From Albula goreensis (taxonomy: Eukaryota; Chordata; Actinopteri; Albuliformes; Albulidae): a DNA stretch of 64,000 bases. The position numbers and the translations under genes were made by a program. The stretch lies in assembly GCA_022829145.1 (NCBI GenBank), contig CM040744.1, positions 8,591,001 through 8,655,000 of the forward strand, read 5' to 3'. The notes under the pieces were generated by a model. The model ran no database searches. It worked only from the letters and a program-made list of their open reading frames with translations, and was not told where the DNA came from. Every line of letters starts with the position of its first letter. The stretch's first letter is position 1. Below, piece after piece: positions 12,641-24,870 of the stretch.

Positions 12641-12970
12641 ATAATGTTGTTCAATCAAACGCTTTCTCTCTGGGGTCGAGATGCTGGCAAACTCTTAGCG
12701 CCGATAATCCAGCTCACCCAGAGAATCCTCACAGCTTCAAACGGCCCTCCGTGCCCTCATCCGTCTGCAGATCCACGTCGTAAGGCATGGATCAGTGCTC
12801 CTCCTCACAGGGATCGATGCGGGTGCACTAGCTTTCAGGCTTCTCTGGGAAGGCCCCCGTAAACATGGAAAAATAAAAACCCTTCCCTGGGCCTGGTGAA
12901 TCTCCCACTCCTCACTTCTCACCAGGCTGGGAATGCATTTGGGATGAAAAATCACTTGATCAGAAGCTCC
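12640..12970. promoter_or_regulatory. Weak candidate regulatory block
   Basis: Complex, higher-GC and repeat-free, between AT-rich flanks. Overlapping short open frames on both strands (12614-12862, 12737-12955) show no domain or start context. The block is listed on composition and complexity only. Confidence 0.25.
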
Positions 12971-15900
12971 GAGGATTTCAAAGATATCCTCAGTATCCGT
13001 TCAACCAAGAGGTGCTGAGTGTCACTGTTCAAAGTATACAGACAAAGTGTAGAGAAAAAAGCAATGCTGTAAGCTTCATCGAGAATAAGGCAAAGGGCCT
13101 TTTGATTTTTATATCTGAGGATGCTAGTGAATTGTTTTGGGCTGTTGATGCAGTTTCTCAATCCAGAAACCCTTTCATGAGTCCTGATTCACTGCCCCTA
13201 CTGCCACAGATGTTTGGCATCAAATCCACTGGCCACCACAGCCCGCTGGTGCCCAGTCCACTGTTCCTCCCTTTTGGGTGCCCCACTCTATCTCTCTGGC
13301 GCCTCACCCACCCTTTCCCTACAGATGTAACACTGATCCAGGATCAGTTTGTGTTTTCTTTTTCCACACAACGGCTCCCATAACTTTTTCTCAGTTGTTT
13401 GCGGCAGAATGAATGTGGCACTCTCCACCCATTCCTCATTACAGCTCACTGGTGCTGACCCACTTTCGCATTCTGCCCATTGGTACCCCATCCATTTCAC
13501 AGCACATTCCACTAACGCCCTCCCACTCGTCATCTGACAAACTGAGGTGAATTACACTTCAAAGCCACCCCAAGGTGTCAACGCAAAAGCATGCCAAGGG
13601 TTGACAGATTTCTGGAGACTTTTATAACAGGCTTTGTTTGACTTCTGTGTCATGCAGAGATTAGATTTACGGTCCTAGATTCTTTTTGTCTTTTTTTTTT
13701 CTCCGGAGCAAGGTTCGACCTGCTTCTGTCAAGAGTAGGCTGTGATATTTCAAGTGCAGCATTTTTTTCTAAGTGCTAGATCCAAGATGGTTTTCATTCA
13801 GATCTTCATCATCGTCCTGTTCTGCTGTGATTGCAAACGCTACACTGAGGAATATAAATGGAGCACAGGCACACCGTCACAGAATCACAGCGTCACTGAG
13901 TCGCATGCCATGTACAGGCGAGACAGGTAGGCCATTTCGTGAGCAGAGCAGGCTCACTGACCACGATTTGATCCCATCACTCTGAATCTCTCTTGCTGCG
14001 GACTCTTGAATATTGATGCACTCACATACCGAAAAACATTACAATGCCATCTACTTAGGATGGCAACACAAACACAGAGAGACTGATGGAGTCTGGCATA
14101 CAGTAGTAATGAGGTGTGTAAACAACCAGGCCGAATAACTAAAAAAACAGCCCCTCTCCTCTGCAATATCTGAAGTAGCAGCCATGTTAGGTTCATATTC
14201 ATTACAGCAGGTTGCTTGCTTCTCTATAAAGTATATAATGTTGGTCCATCAACAGAACAATGTAGCCTTTTATGTGCCTGATTTTTAATCCGTGCTTCTT
14301 TCCCAGAACAGACAGTATTGATTTAAGTGGAATTTAAAATAACTAAAATGTCCAACCTTATGCATCCAAATGGCTGAGCCCATTAAGGTATACTCTAATA
14401 TTCAGGCAATTAAGCCCTGTTGTGTACTTAAATGGAATCAAAGGAACCCACTGGTACAATTTCCATTTCTCCATCAGCAATATGTAGATACCTGCAGAGC
14501 CAACGCTAAGTGTGTTAGCACAATGACTGGAAATCTATTGAAACCGTAATACAGCTACACTCAAATGTTAGGATGCAGACTTCCTAACAAGTCCAAAGCT
14601 TGGTGGTTTATGATTTGTTACAAAACTATATAAGTCATTCACAGTTTTATTTCATTAATTTGATAATTTTCCTAAAATCTGGAGAAATTGGATGAATGTT
14701 TGGGATTGTTCAATGTTTGGGGTCACAGTCATTACTGTCTGCTTCAGAGGTAAGTTCAGTGGCAGGGTACTGTGAACTTGCTGATACATTACGATTGTAA
14801 AACTCTCCCAGCCACCTGTTGTAAAAGTCTGCACACAGCCTAACGTCAGTGAGTCCAGTGGAAAATGCAGCATACTGTTCGTCAAATGTAGTTCTAAAAA
14901 TAACATTCTTAAACAAATGCACTTCTTATTAATGTTATCTCATTTGTGTGAAAACGGTACCGGCGGGTTTCTCTGACTCCGGAGAGGGAAATCACAGGAC
15001 TTTGTTGCTGAAATGTATTGCTTTAGCAGTAATACTGCCATGAATTTTGAAATTAAAATAACTCACTGTTAAAAACTGAACAGTGACTTACCTGCATGCA
15101 TTTTCTTATATGACTGTTTGTTAGAAACAAGAGTTGTTTGAATCTGACAATCACATGAGGGATAAAGTTGAAGATCTATTGCTCCTTATTGCATGGAGGT
15201 AATCATAATAATGATTAATAAATAATATGACCGTAGACCCTCCCTGAGCAAGTCTCAAAACCAGCTCCAATTTGCATTCAAGGCTGTCTTGTCAGTGCCA
15301 TCTGTGAGCTGTTCACCACCTTGTAAACTGTGTCAACATAAATTATTGTACAACTATGAGATGAAATATTAAGACAAGACTGAAATAAAACAAATAAAAC
15401 GAATCATATGTACAACCCTCCTCCTGATGAATTTTCACCTCAAACCTGCATCCTTTCTTCAATGTTACCTTTTGATGAGAACAGAAACACATGATACCAG
15501 CCCATCAAAACTTAAAAAAACTCACATTTGTTAATGGACACGTAACAGTTTCTTTTCAAAATATGAAAACAAAGCATGTACAGTGACCGTAAAGGTGAGA
15601 GACGGTGATCGCAAAATGCGAACCGAGCCATGAGAATACTCCTTTTAGCGACAGCAATTCTGTTTGAGCACTGCCTTAGCAAAACTAATAAAAAACAACA
15701 CAAAAAAACTGTAACGGCACATATTCATAACAAAAACAAACATAAAGATGCCTAACTGCCAAGGATAAGGAGCACATATGGTGCAGAACCCTATCATCGA
15801 TACTTTCATAAATGGCATAATGGTTCCCATTGTTTTATTTTCACAAAACAAGAGCTATGGTAATGGCCAGTCAAAACTCAGACTGAAAACAGTTTCTCAC

Positions 15901-16264
15901 ACATTATCCTCAACATAAGGGAAAGCACTATATGCACCATTTTCTTTATGGCTAAACTGTGCAATTAAGGCTATTTTCTGTCTGTTTTCCTTATGAATAT
16001 AAGCTATTACATATTCAGGGAGTTGTTTTTCATTAGTTTGGCTAAAGTGGTCTTTAAATGAATTTGCTAACATTTTTTAAATTGTGCTACTTAACTATAG
16101 ATAGGTTATGCCACTGCAGAATAAGGATGTTGAATGAACTGGGCTATGGCATATTTGTCAAATATAATTACCTATCCTGGCTCATACCCTATAGTTTGTG
16201 CTTTATTTTGCTGTAATCCTGTCACTATGTATCTGGCTGTCTAAAATGTGGCTGTCAAATAATG
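12971..16264. other. Non-coding stretch, no gene recognised
   Basis: Several open frames of 60-120 codons occur (the largest is 13012-13383, 123 codons), but none has a recognisable domain or a splice-compatible pattern. An octamer is at 15270-15277. The stretch includes the 13332-13348 palindrome, which is listed separately. Confidence 0.5.
13332..13348. other. 17-bp near-perfect palindrome
   Basis: ACTGATCCAGGATCAGT reads as an inverted repeat around a single central base. Similar words recur in fish genomes from memory, so this may be an edge of an old dispersed element. Confidence 0.5.
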
Positions 16265-16355
16265 GGCTTTAACACCGGTTGTAGGTAGGTGCCATGCCTG
16301 ACCCCAGCTGTTCTATAATGAAGCATAGACTTGACCACGCGGTTTTGGGTTTGAG

Positions 16356-16387
16356 CCTTGTCTATGCCATTGGCGTAATAGACAAGG
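16356..16387. other. Perfect 10-bp hairpin
   Basis: CCTTGTCTAT (16356-16365) and ATAGACAAGG (16378-16387) form a perfect 10-bp stem around a 12-base loop. No gene is nearby to make this a terminator or known RNA. It may be chance or the remnant of a small inverted-repeat element. Confidence 0.55.
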
Positions 16388-16479
16388 GGACATAACTGGC
16401 CTCAGTATGAGCAACTTGTTGAGTTGCTGCAGCATTTCCGCCAACTTTGTGCCTTGTGCCCACCGGCATCAACCTGACA

Positions 16480-16985
16480 TCAGTGAGAGATACGCCTCCT
16501 CCCTGAGCAGCCCTTCAGCCCTTCCTCTCTTGATTCGCTCCGGTGCCTGCGGGGTGTAAAATAGTCACCGTCTTGCAGGTGAGAGCATCGGGGGAGTGCA
16601 GCACACACTTCAGGTGCAGCGCTCCTTGAGCAGGTGCAGGTGGCATCGCGGAGGCTCGAGAGGCATGATTGATGATTGCAAATTGGCGAGAAAAAAGGAA
16701 CGAGAAAACATTCGACATTTTAAAAGAAGACCGTCTTGTCACTTCTTTGCCACCCAATTTGGGACGTGCGCGCATGAGCCCCACACCAGCTGTGTCTGTC
16801 CTTTCTCAGACGACGAAAATATAGAGCAGGTGAAATTCTTAATGCTGGATTTATGCCTCGGCAAGACAAAAAAGTTTTGTTGCCAGTAAAGCGGGGGCTG
16901 ACAAAGCCGAGCTACAATTCCCCATTGAAAGAACCCAGAGCCTGTGCTTGCATTTATTTACAGGTGTGATGTACTAGCATTGTCC
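16480..16985. promoter_or_regulatory. Candidate enhancer with six CAGGTG E-boxes
   Basis: CAGGTG occurs on the plus strand at 16576, 16611, 16631, 16637, 16827 and 16961, two of them directly adjoining. CAGGTG is the established core bound by ZEB and SNAI zinc-finger repressors and by E-protein bHLH dimers. At random one copy is expected per roughly 2 kb counting both strands. The block is complex, higher in GC and CpG than its flanks, and not convincingly open. Enhancer or silencer function is inference. Confidence 0.45.
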
Positions 16986-17149
16986 ATAGATGATCCATTG
17001 GTCTGTGGTCCTCCAACTAGCCCAGGTCTTAATCACACTCTGTATTTGGAGTCATTGATAAGGGTGATATCTTGAATCCTCCGAACTTAATGAGTCACTA
17101 GTGGAAGGGTAACTTGTTAACGCCCCAAAACTTAGAAGCTCTTGGCCAG

Positions 17150-17740
17150 CGAGTCAATGCCTGTAACACGCCTTTCTCTTATCAACAACATCATGGAAAA
17201 TGAAGCTCGAATCTGTGATTCCAATGGGAGGTGGAAAAAGAAAACATTTTTTGATAAGCCCTGAAGCCAGATTACCATTAAGAATGATAAAACAAAAAAT
17301 AAAATTGATTTGGCAAAAGTAACGCATTATAAAGATTAATGAGTAATTTGGAATGTGGGGGAGTGAGATAAGAATCACTTAACTCTTCATTTCCACTCTG
17401 TTCTGTTTCCCGGTGATTCATCATCCGTAACTGTGGCGATGCGACTTCCGTACACGGCAGAAATAATGATGTATTTTTTTAATGGACTCAAAAACGGAGA
17501 GGCGACAGCACCATCGCGGCACACATGAATGTTTTATGGGTATTTAAACAAGTCAATTTCATGCAAATGTGCCCACTGCTTGCCATGGCGGAATTTATAA
17601 ACAGCGACCGATGCAGAGGGAGAAGAATGCAGCGGTGTAGTTTAGTGTTGTTTGATTATTAAAGCCGAGCTTCAGCTTTGAATTATTCAGACACTAGAAG
17701 CTACAAATCTGCCACCCGCTCTGGCAAAGAGGTCCACTGA
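17150..17740. promoter_or_regulatory. Candidate conserved non-coding element with octamer
   Basis: A repeat-free block with intermediate GC and scattered CpG. It holds an octamer ATGCAAAT (17561-17568) within 'TTTCATGCAAATGTG' and AT-rich homeodomain-like words such as TTTATGGG and GATTATTAAAG. Open frames are short. The texture resembles vertebrate developmental enhancers; conservation is not tested. Confidence 0.4.
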
Positions 17741-20192
17741 ACGGCTGAAACATTCGCTTCCCAAATCTCCTTCATCTCTGTCATCTTCCTCACATGCTCG
17801 CCTTACTCTACATACCGCTGTTTTTCCCTCTGCATTGCTCTACATTTTCTTCCATGGGAAAAGCACGTCTCTGTTTTTATCCCCTGACTTCATGATTCTG
17901 AACAGCGGACAGTCCATGTACGCATTAATTTCACAGGTGAGGTGTTTGCCCTTGCTGCGGAGGGAGTGTCTTCATTAGCACACAGGAACTGGATAAAGTA
18001 CTCGATACTATGCTGAGCTAGCAGAGCCAAATTATCACACCTGTATTGTGTGTGTGTGTGCAGGGGTGTATCAAGCAAGAATTGTACATGTATTACGATC
18101 ATTTTGGAAATAAAGTAACTGCCCTTTCTGAATGAAGAAACACGAGTACAAAAATGTGTAGGCTGCTACACCATGATTAGACATTGCTCTAATTGACCCA
18201 TTGACTGCCCTCTCCTGTAGTCAAAGAAATAAATTATGAGATTTTCTTTATTTCACCAAGACAAATATAGCGCAGCCAGACTATTATTCTCATATGACCT
18301 ATAAAGTATGTAAATATGTGTAGGTAGACCGCAGGTTTGCAAAACGAGAAAGCAGAAGTGTGTGTTTAAAATATGAAAATAGAATATTTAACCTGAGAGG
18401 AATTGGCAGCTCGTGGACTTCAATAAGAGTGGGGAAGTGACATTACAACATATTTGAGCTCAGAGGTTACTGCAGCCGACCCCTTGACTTGGCACTGCAG
18501 GTATGAATCCTGAAGCAGGCAGAGCGTAGCAAAACAGTTGTACAGGTGTAGTCTGGGTTAGATGATGATCCAGAAAAAGTGCACAACATCCTACACAGCT
18601 GCAATACCAGTGTGTATGTGTGTGAAAGCGTTGACATGTGTGTATGCACATCTGTCATGTATGAACATGTATGCGTATGTCATTGAAAATACACGCGCAT
18701 GCTCATGTATCTCCATTTGTGTGTGGGTGTTTGTTTGTGTATATGTCTTGGTGTGTATATGTATGAGACTGCCGGCTGATGCTCTCCATTTAAGAAAAGT
18801 GAAGAAAACGGGAGGCTTTGATGGAATATGCTCCACCAATTAAGCTCAGCTTCTGCCACATATAACAAATGTTTTACAGAACAAAACACCAAAATACCCT
18901 GTTTAGAATTACATATTGACCTCAGATCACAGAATTGTGTAATGAAAAAGGACCGTAAAGGAAAATAATTGTTAAATATCTGTTAAGGGCAATTGTAAGG
19001 CTACCTGATCCAACCTATTGCAGAGCAACATTTAAATGCATATAGCAAGAAAGGGAAAGTTAAGTAACAAAAAGGTGTCAGCAATAAGGGGCCATATGTT
19101 ATTTATCAGGAGATGGATGGAGAATTCTGGAACCTGAATATGGCAGAAAAATGTTATACTCCATAATCAAATGACTCAGTGGCTCATAGTTTGTTTAGAT
19201 AATGTCCCTAATGTTAAAAAAAGAGTGACTGATGTGGTATAAAAGCTAACTATACTATAAAAAAGGCTCTATTTAGAAAATAATTTTTCAAAGTGTTCAG
19301 ATAACTCTTGATGATAAAGTAGATTTGTCTTAACTAGCTAGCTAGACTGAAATTGCATTAAAAATGATTCTAGCTTGCCTTTGTTAATGGCTTAATATCA
19401 TCACTGGAATGCACTGAACTCACATAAATTGAGCAGTTCTAGACAACTCATCTAGTTCAAGTCAACACATCTCTCCAAGAAGAGAAATAGCCCAGCAAAA
19501 ACAGAGTGACTGAGCCTGTCCCAAAGTGAACTTTCTACATCAGAGGACTGAATGGTTTAGTACAGCGACAGCCTAGCCAGCAGACCTGGTGCCAGGAGAA
19601 AATCAATGGAAGGCCAGCTGAAACACACATGGGGCAAGACTAAGTATCGCTTCTCAGAGAGCTGCAAGTTGACATCACCACCACTACAGACTACTCTATC
19701 ACGGCCCAAGAGTGTGACTTTGGATAAGCTTTGGGGCATTGCTACAGCAACGTCATGTGATGGCTCCATTAAATACATCTTTTGATGCCAGTTAGAGAAT
19801 TCTACTCCTATCTATTCTATTTACCTATCTGTTTTGATAGGATATTGGGAAGAATTCCTTTTGTTATTGCTTAGTGAATTAAATATGAACTATAAGGAGA
19901 TTTTAATACACAAGCTGTGACTAAACTTCTTAATTAGTTAGGTATATTAAAATAAGACGTATTCAACTCACCTTTGTGTTCTACCATCTCAGGTTGGTTG
20001 TTGCTAGCTTCATCCTTTGTCTCATGTCCTATTTTTATTTTGCAGCTAGCAACCAGCCTCAACTAATGGGCAAACTGCGCACACAGTGCAGCAGCAACAA
20101 TAATCATGAGCTCAATAACCAGTGGTACCTTAGGAGTTTACATGGCCATAGTCATAATGTTTTCTGTGTTTTAATTAGAAATGCCTCCTCAC

Positions 20193-20195
<3 letters not shown>
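17741..20195. other. Non-coding stretch with degenerate TG-rich patch
   Basis: No gene is supported. Degenerate (TG/TATG)-rich sequence occupies about 18605-18765 and gives rise to the overlapping open frames on both strands there. The rest is AT-rich and unrecognised. Confidence 0.55.

Positions 20196-20284
<89 letters not shown>
20196..20284. repeat. Long pure (CA)n microsatellite
   Basis: About 44 uninterrupted CA units followed by an A run to about 20294. The Thr-His and Cys-Val open frames over it (19976-20362 plus, 20175-20531 minus) are repeat artefacts. Confidence 0.98.
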
Positions 20285-20288
<4 letters not shown>

Positions 20289-20299
20289 AAAAAATGTGC

Positions 20300-23030
20300 T
20301 GCTCCCTCTCTCATTCCAAAAAATATCACATAACTCCGCCCCCAGATAATATACAGTGTTGAAGCCTGAGGGACTGATCATACCCAGCAAGTTAATTGTG
20401 ATGTGGTTGAGCATAACAAGTGCTGGAAAAGCAGATGCATGTGTACAGAAAACAAAACAAAAACATGATACTTTTGGCTTGGAGACAGTCACCCCAGTGT
20501 ATTGCCGAGAACAGATCGCAGGCCCCGCCAAAAGGAATTAATGTTCCCTGGCATGCAGGGCTATCCTATGCCTCTGCAGACTTTCACTAAAGCTGCTGAC
20601 ATGCTCAGGATCCACATGGAAGGGAAGCATCCCTCTTCCTGTTTATTTATATATTTACCAGTTGTGAAATGGTAAAGTAATAAAAACAAACATTCAGAAA
20701 CTGAATTAAAAGGAAAAAACGATTAGTGGGTCATATTGACAGCCAAGTGTCTGTTCCAGTCCCACTCAGCAATTAATTGACTTGTGAGCATTACTTCATT
20801 TTCCTATATACATATGCAATAAAACAGAAGGAGTTGTGTGGTTGGTATGAAAATAAACAATGACAAGGCTGGTGTGACACCAGGCCATGCTGAAATTACA
20901 GAGAATTGACCATCCTGAAGCAATTTTGTTTTCATGAAACTAAACAACCTGTTGACTCCTGTGCTTCCCATAGCTGTCGCGATTTGACTGGCTGGTGGAA
21001 CATTTCGCATTGCCGAACAGGTTGGAATGCTTGATTGGATTTAAATAGTGACTGTTGAAGCCAGCACAGAAAGTTAGATTCAAGTCCCAGAACCATTACT
21101 GGACAATCCTCAAGCTTTGTCGCATGGAGCAATATCCAGTCCATTTACAAATAAATACACTACTGCCATGAAGGAAAGCGACAGATCTGCGAGGATGAGC
21201 AGACATCCTGTGGTACTTAAACCTTGCAGTACTTGCATCAACAGTTGCAATGTATCTCACCAAAACAAACCCCACACTGTTGTCCCATAACCACCAGCCA
21301 GCACTGTTGACACTCAGCAGAACGGATCCCTGCCATCAGGCATGTTTTTCCAACATCCGGGTAATTCCGGAAAATGTTTTGTCCAGTGTTTGCAGTCTTT
21401 AGCCCCCAAACAGCATTCATGTTTAACTGTTGGGAACAGTCTAGGTTGATGGATCCCGTTGCCTTCTCCAAACATGAACCCATTCGAGAGGAAGCAAGAA
21501 ACAGACTCACAACTTTTTTTGCACCACTCAGGAGTCCAGGTTTTGAGCTCAGTACTCCAGGAGAAGTGTTATTGTGCACTGGCCATGGTGACAGGTGGCA
21601 TCCAAATGATTGCCTTAACATATAAACATCAGCATTGTAATGGACAAAATGATTAGGATTATTGATTTTAGAGATACTATCTCAGTTGTTATTATCTCAG
21701 ATGACCCAGAGAATAACCTTTTAACTTTTGAATTTGCATCTATATGGTTCAATGCATGGCAGGTCTAGCCAATAATGTATCTGGGTGTTTCATAAGGGCT
21801 TTTCCAGCACATTTGTAGATGATTTTGAAGCCTTATGAGGATTGATGCTATGTCCTTTTTGACAGTGACATACTGAAGAAATATGACAATATAAGGTAGC
21901 ATATTATTGTCAAATAACCAAACTAATAGCAACTGTGAATAAAGGATCACTCACCAGCTGCCAAATCATGTCTGCCTAAATTCCCAAGAGCACTCATCCT
22001 TTGTATTGACTGATGAATTGTTCCAATATTAGTTGACAGGGGCACACCGAAATATTGGAGCAAATTTGTCTCACAAAATTGTCTGTAGGCTGTCTAGCCA
22101 CATCAAACTCTGCAGAAAACAAAATTGAACCAGTACTTGATGATATCAAAAAGTCCACATATAAAATTGTTTGCTCTCCAGCATCAATTTAGAACATTAA
22201 AAGTGAAAGTTTACCAAGAATATTATTCCAAGTACTTCTGAATTGCTTTGGATTTTAACATCTAAAACGTAATATTCATTAGTTTTCTTGCTCTAAAAAT
22301 ACAGTCTGAAATTATTCATTTGAAGAGGTAGCAATAATTGTTTTGTGTACAGACCAGGTGCTCTCATGGAATGTATGGTATAATCCTGCCTAGTAACAAA
22401 ACTTTAATCTTCATGCTGTGGGCATCAATTACATTGCATTCCATTTTTTTCCAAATGATTTGATGCAGGGTGCATATTTTCAGATGATAAACAGGTTGCA
22501 ATATCATCTGACATTCACAGCTACTCATGGAAGCATGCCTGTAGGCCAACCCAATTACCGTACAGCACATTTAAATGTGATAATGCTTCCTAATGTCAAG
22601 TCTATCAGGAGGTTAGTTACAGTACTCTAAGAGCATTTTATCAAACCAAGGAGAAAAACAGCGCTTAGCATGAAAATGCCATTCAATTCCCTCAACTATT
22701 GAATGCTTAGAAAAGGGAAAAGTATGTATGTATTGTTTTTGAATGATACTGTAATAAAACAGTGCTATTAAAATGAAACACGCTATATATGAGAGTTATA
22801 TATGACACTAACAGTCTTATACAAACCAGGATGATTACTTCAAGCATGATACACTTCACACATCGCCAGCATGTCCTGGAAGCAGCCAAAGTACAGTATT
22901 CATATCCATCAACTCATTCATCTTATTCAAATCATAGTTTTTTTTTAAATATTAAACCCAATGAAAATTAGGATTTTAGTTTAAAATACTTGCTTGTGAG
23001 AATATAAGTTTTGTAGAAAGAATGACAGAG
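20300..23030. other. Non-coding stretch; 20940-21640 unrecognised, possibly an old element
   Basis: The part from about 20940 to 21640 is complex and has moderate GC. It includes a 127-codon minus-strand open frame (21238-21621) rich in Cys and Gly near its C-terminus. I recognise no domain, and the opposite strand is also partly open (21374-21625, 83 codons), so coding is not supported. It could be a decayed transposon or retrocopy. An octamer is at 21732-21739. The remainder is AT-rich. Confidence 0.4.
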
Positions 23031-23079
23031 GGAGGGAACCGTAAGCATAGTTTTTATGACTGGGGAGTGGGGGAATTAA

Positions 23080-23160
23080 AGACAGTGAGAGAGAGGGAGA
23101 GAGACAGCGAAAGAGTGTCAATCAAGGAGAGAGTCGATCAGGCAGACAGACAGAGAAACT
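23080..23160. repeat. GA-rich low-complexity tract
   Basis: Degenerate GAGA/GACA-rich sequence on the plus strand. It carries no other feature. Confidence 0.7.
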
Positions 23161-24626
23161 TTTAAAGGATTTACTCAAAGAAAGTCTGCAGTCGGGGCAA
23201 AATCTATGAAAAGGCTTGAGGGGGATAAAGAGGAGTATATGTACACTGGAGGATAAGGAGAAAAATGAAATGTAAATTCAGACGAAGAAGGATATGGGCA
23301 TGAGTAAAATAAAAACATGTTTACTATAATTCTCTGTGACAAACACAAATAAATAGCAATGCAAAACATTGAGAGCATATTTTTAATATTATTATTAATC
23401 AAGTTCCACTATGCCACACTTCTCCTACAGCTTTTGGGGAAGGTCCAAAGTGAGAATGACTACCCCATACAACTAGTTAAGTTAGAGTTGGAAGTGGTGA
23501 TATTTGTTTGTTTTGAATCAAAGACTCCCCATAAATACATGGGTTCCCATGGGATACGTGAGAGGATTTTCAGGAGAACCTAGCAGGCTGTTCAAGCCTC
23601 TGAAGATTCTATTAGGCTGAACAATTTACCAGACTGGCCTTCAAACAGATACAGTATCACTGCTGCAAAATGTCCAGGCAAGATTATTTAATTGCTCCTT
23701 TACTGAAGCTGCATCATAAGTACGTCTCGTGTTGGTTAATAAAATGCAGGATATTAGGTTTGACTGATAATGCAGTGCAGCATACGTTCATTGCATAATT
23801 TGGATCATCATTTTTCCCACGTCCAAAGAAGCTAACTCTTTCTCTCCCACAGTAGGTTAGATTTATTATCTTTGCCTAGACCTTCAAAGCCAAGCTTCTG
23901 TTTCGAGAATGTGGACACTGGACATATCTTCAGACTGGAGAGAGTCACTATAAATCATGTGTGACGTGAACTTCTTGTCTGCCGAGACCAGCAGCTATGT
24001 TATGTTACCAGTGGGACACAGGAGACACTTGTGCTTATATTACAAATTCTAGATCTCACCCTTGTGACTCAAAGAGACATTGTTAAATAGGACTATGGGA
24101 CTCCCCTTCACCACAAGGAAGAACAGGGATACACAATATCTTAATCCACGCATTCAAAGTCGAAGATTGAGGTCAAGAAGTTGAATTCAGTGGAACCCAG
24201 AGCCAACAGACCTTTGTTTGGAGACACTATATGAAAGGGACCATCCTGTCAGTCATCCTTCACAGGAGATCCCACAGCGCCAGCACACAGCTAAAGGACA
24301 TCATCCAGTCACATGACCGGCTGTTCCACCAATTACAAAGGATGGCACTCTAGCAGAAGAGCAGCTGGAAAACCACCTTCAGCTCAGGCAGACAGGCAAA
24401 GTATAACATTCTCTAATCATTCAAAACTTGGGAGTGTAATACAGCCGGTAATTATTTACGTGTGTTATTAACTGTTACTGTGTTTTCCCTTCTGTAAATG
24501 ATTTGTAACATTCTAAATATTTTATGCCACAATTTGGGAGGTCTCAATGGTAGTAATGGATTCTACTGATTTTAATGAACTTTGAATGAAGTATTGGTTT
24601 TCCAGTACTGTTGTGAATAGTTGATG
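23161..24626. other. Non-coding stretch, no gene recognised
   Basis: The part from 23840 to 24420 has more even base composition than its flanks. A frame open from about 24177 to 24353 gives a short, slightly coiled-coil-like Gln/His-containing peptide, but there is no homology I can name. I leave it uncalled. Confidence 0.45.
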
Positions 24627-24870
24627 TTAACTCACTAGCTAGGAGGAGGGGTAAACTGATAATTAAGAAGAGGAGGGCCAACACCACACCATACAGTTGC
24701 ACATAATTTTTCAACCAAATGTTTCTACCAAATTAACTCACTAGCTGGTAGACTGTAATAGGAGGAGGGTTGGCTCTATTTCTAAATCTCTGATAATTAA
24801 GAAGAGTGGAATTATATATTGCAGCCAACACCACACCATACAGTCGCACATAATTTTTCAACCAAATGTT
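24627..24870 (+). repeat. Two-copy diverged tandem duplication
   Basis: Unit one (24627-24725) and unit two (24733-24870) both start with TTAACTCACTAGCT. Both contain TGATAATTAAGAAGAG, then CCAACACCACACCATACAGT, and end with CACATAATTTTTCAACC and the following word. Unit two is longer by about 35 bases inserted before the TGATAATTAAG word. The copies are adjacent and in the same orientation. Confidence 0.85.

Noticed and set aside
16480-16985. Assigning the window to the ZEB2 gene desert because of the CAGGTG cluster
   Set aside because: E-boxes do not identify a locus; no recognisable exon or known conserved element supports it.
19976-20531. Open frames of 128 and 118 codons
   Set aside because: They cross the long (CA)n tract; the flanking residues have no recognisable features.
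21238-21621. 127-codon minus-strand frame with several Cys residues as a possible small cysteine-rich protein
   Set aside because: The cysteines are not in a recognisable spacing, and the plus strand is open as well.
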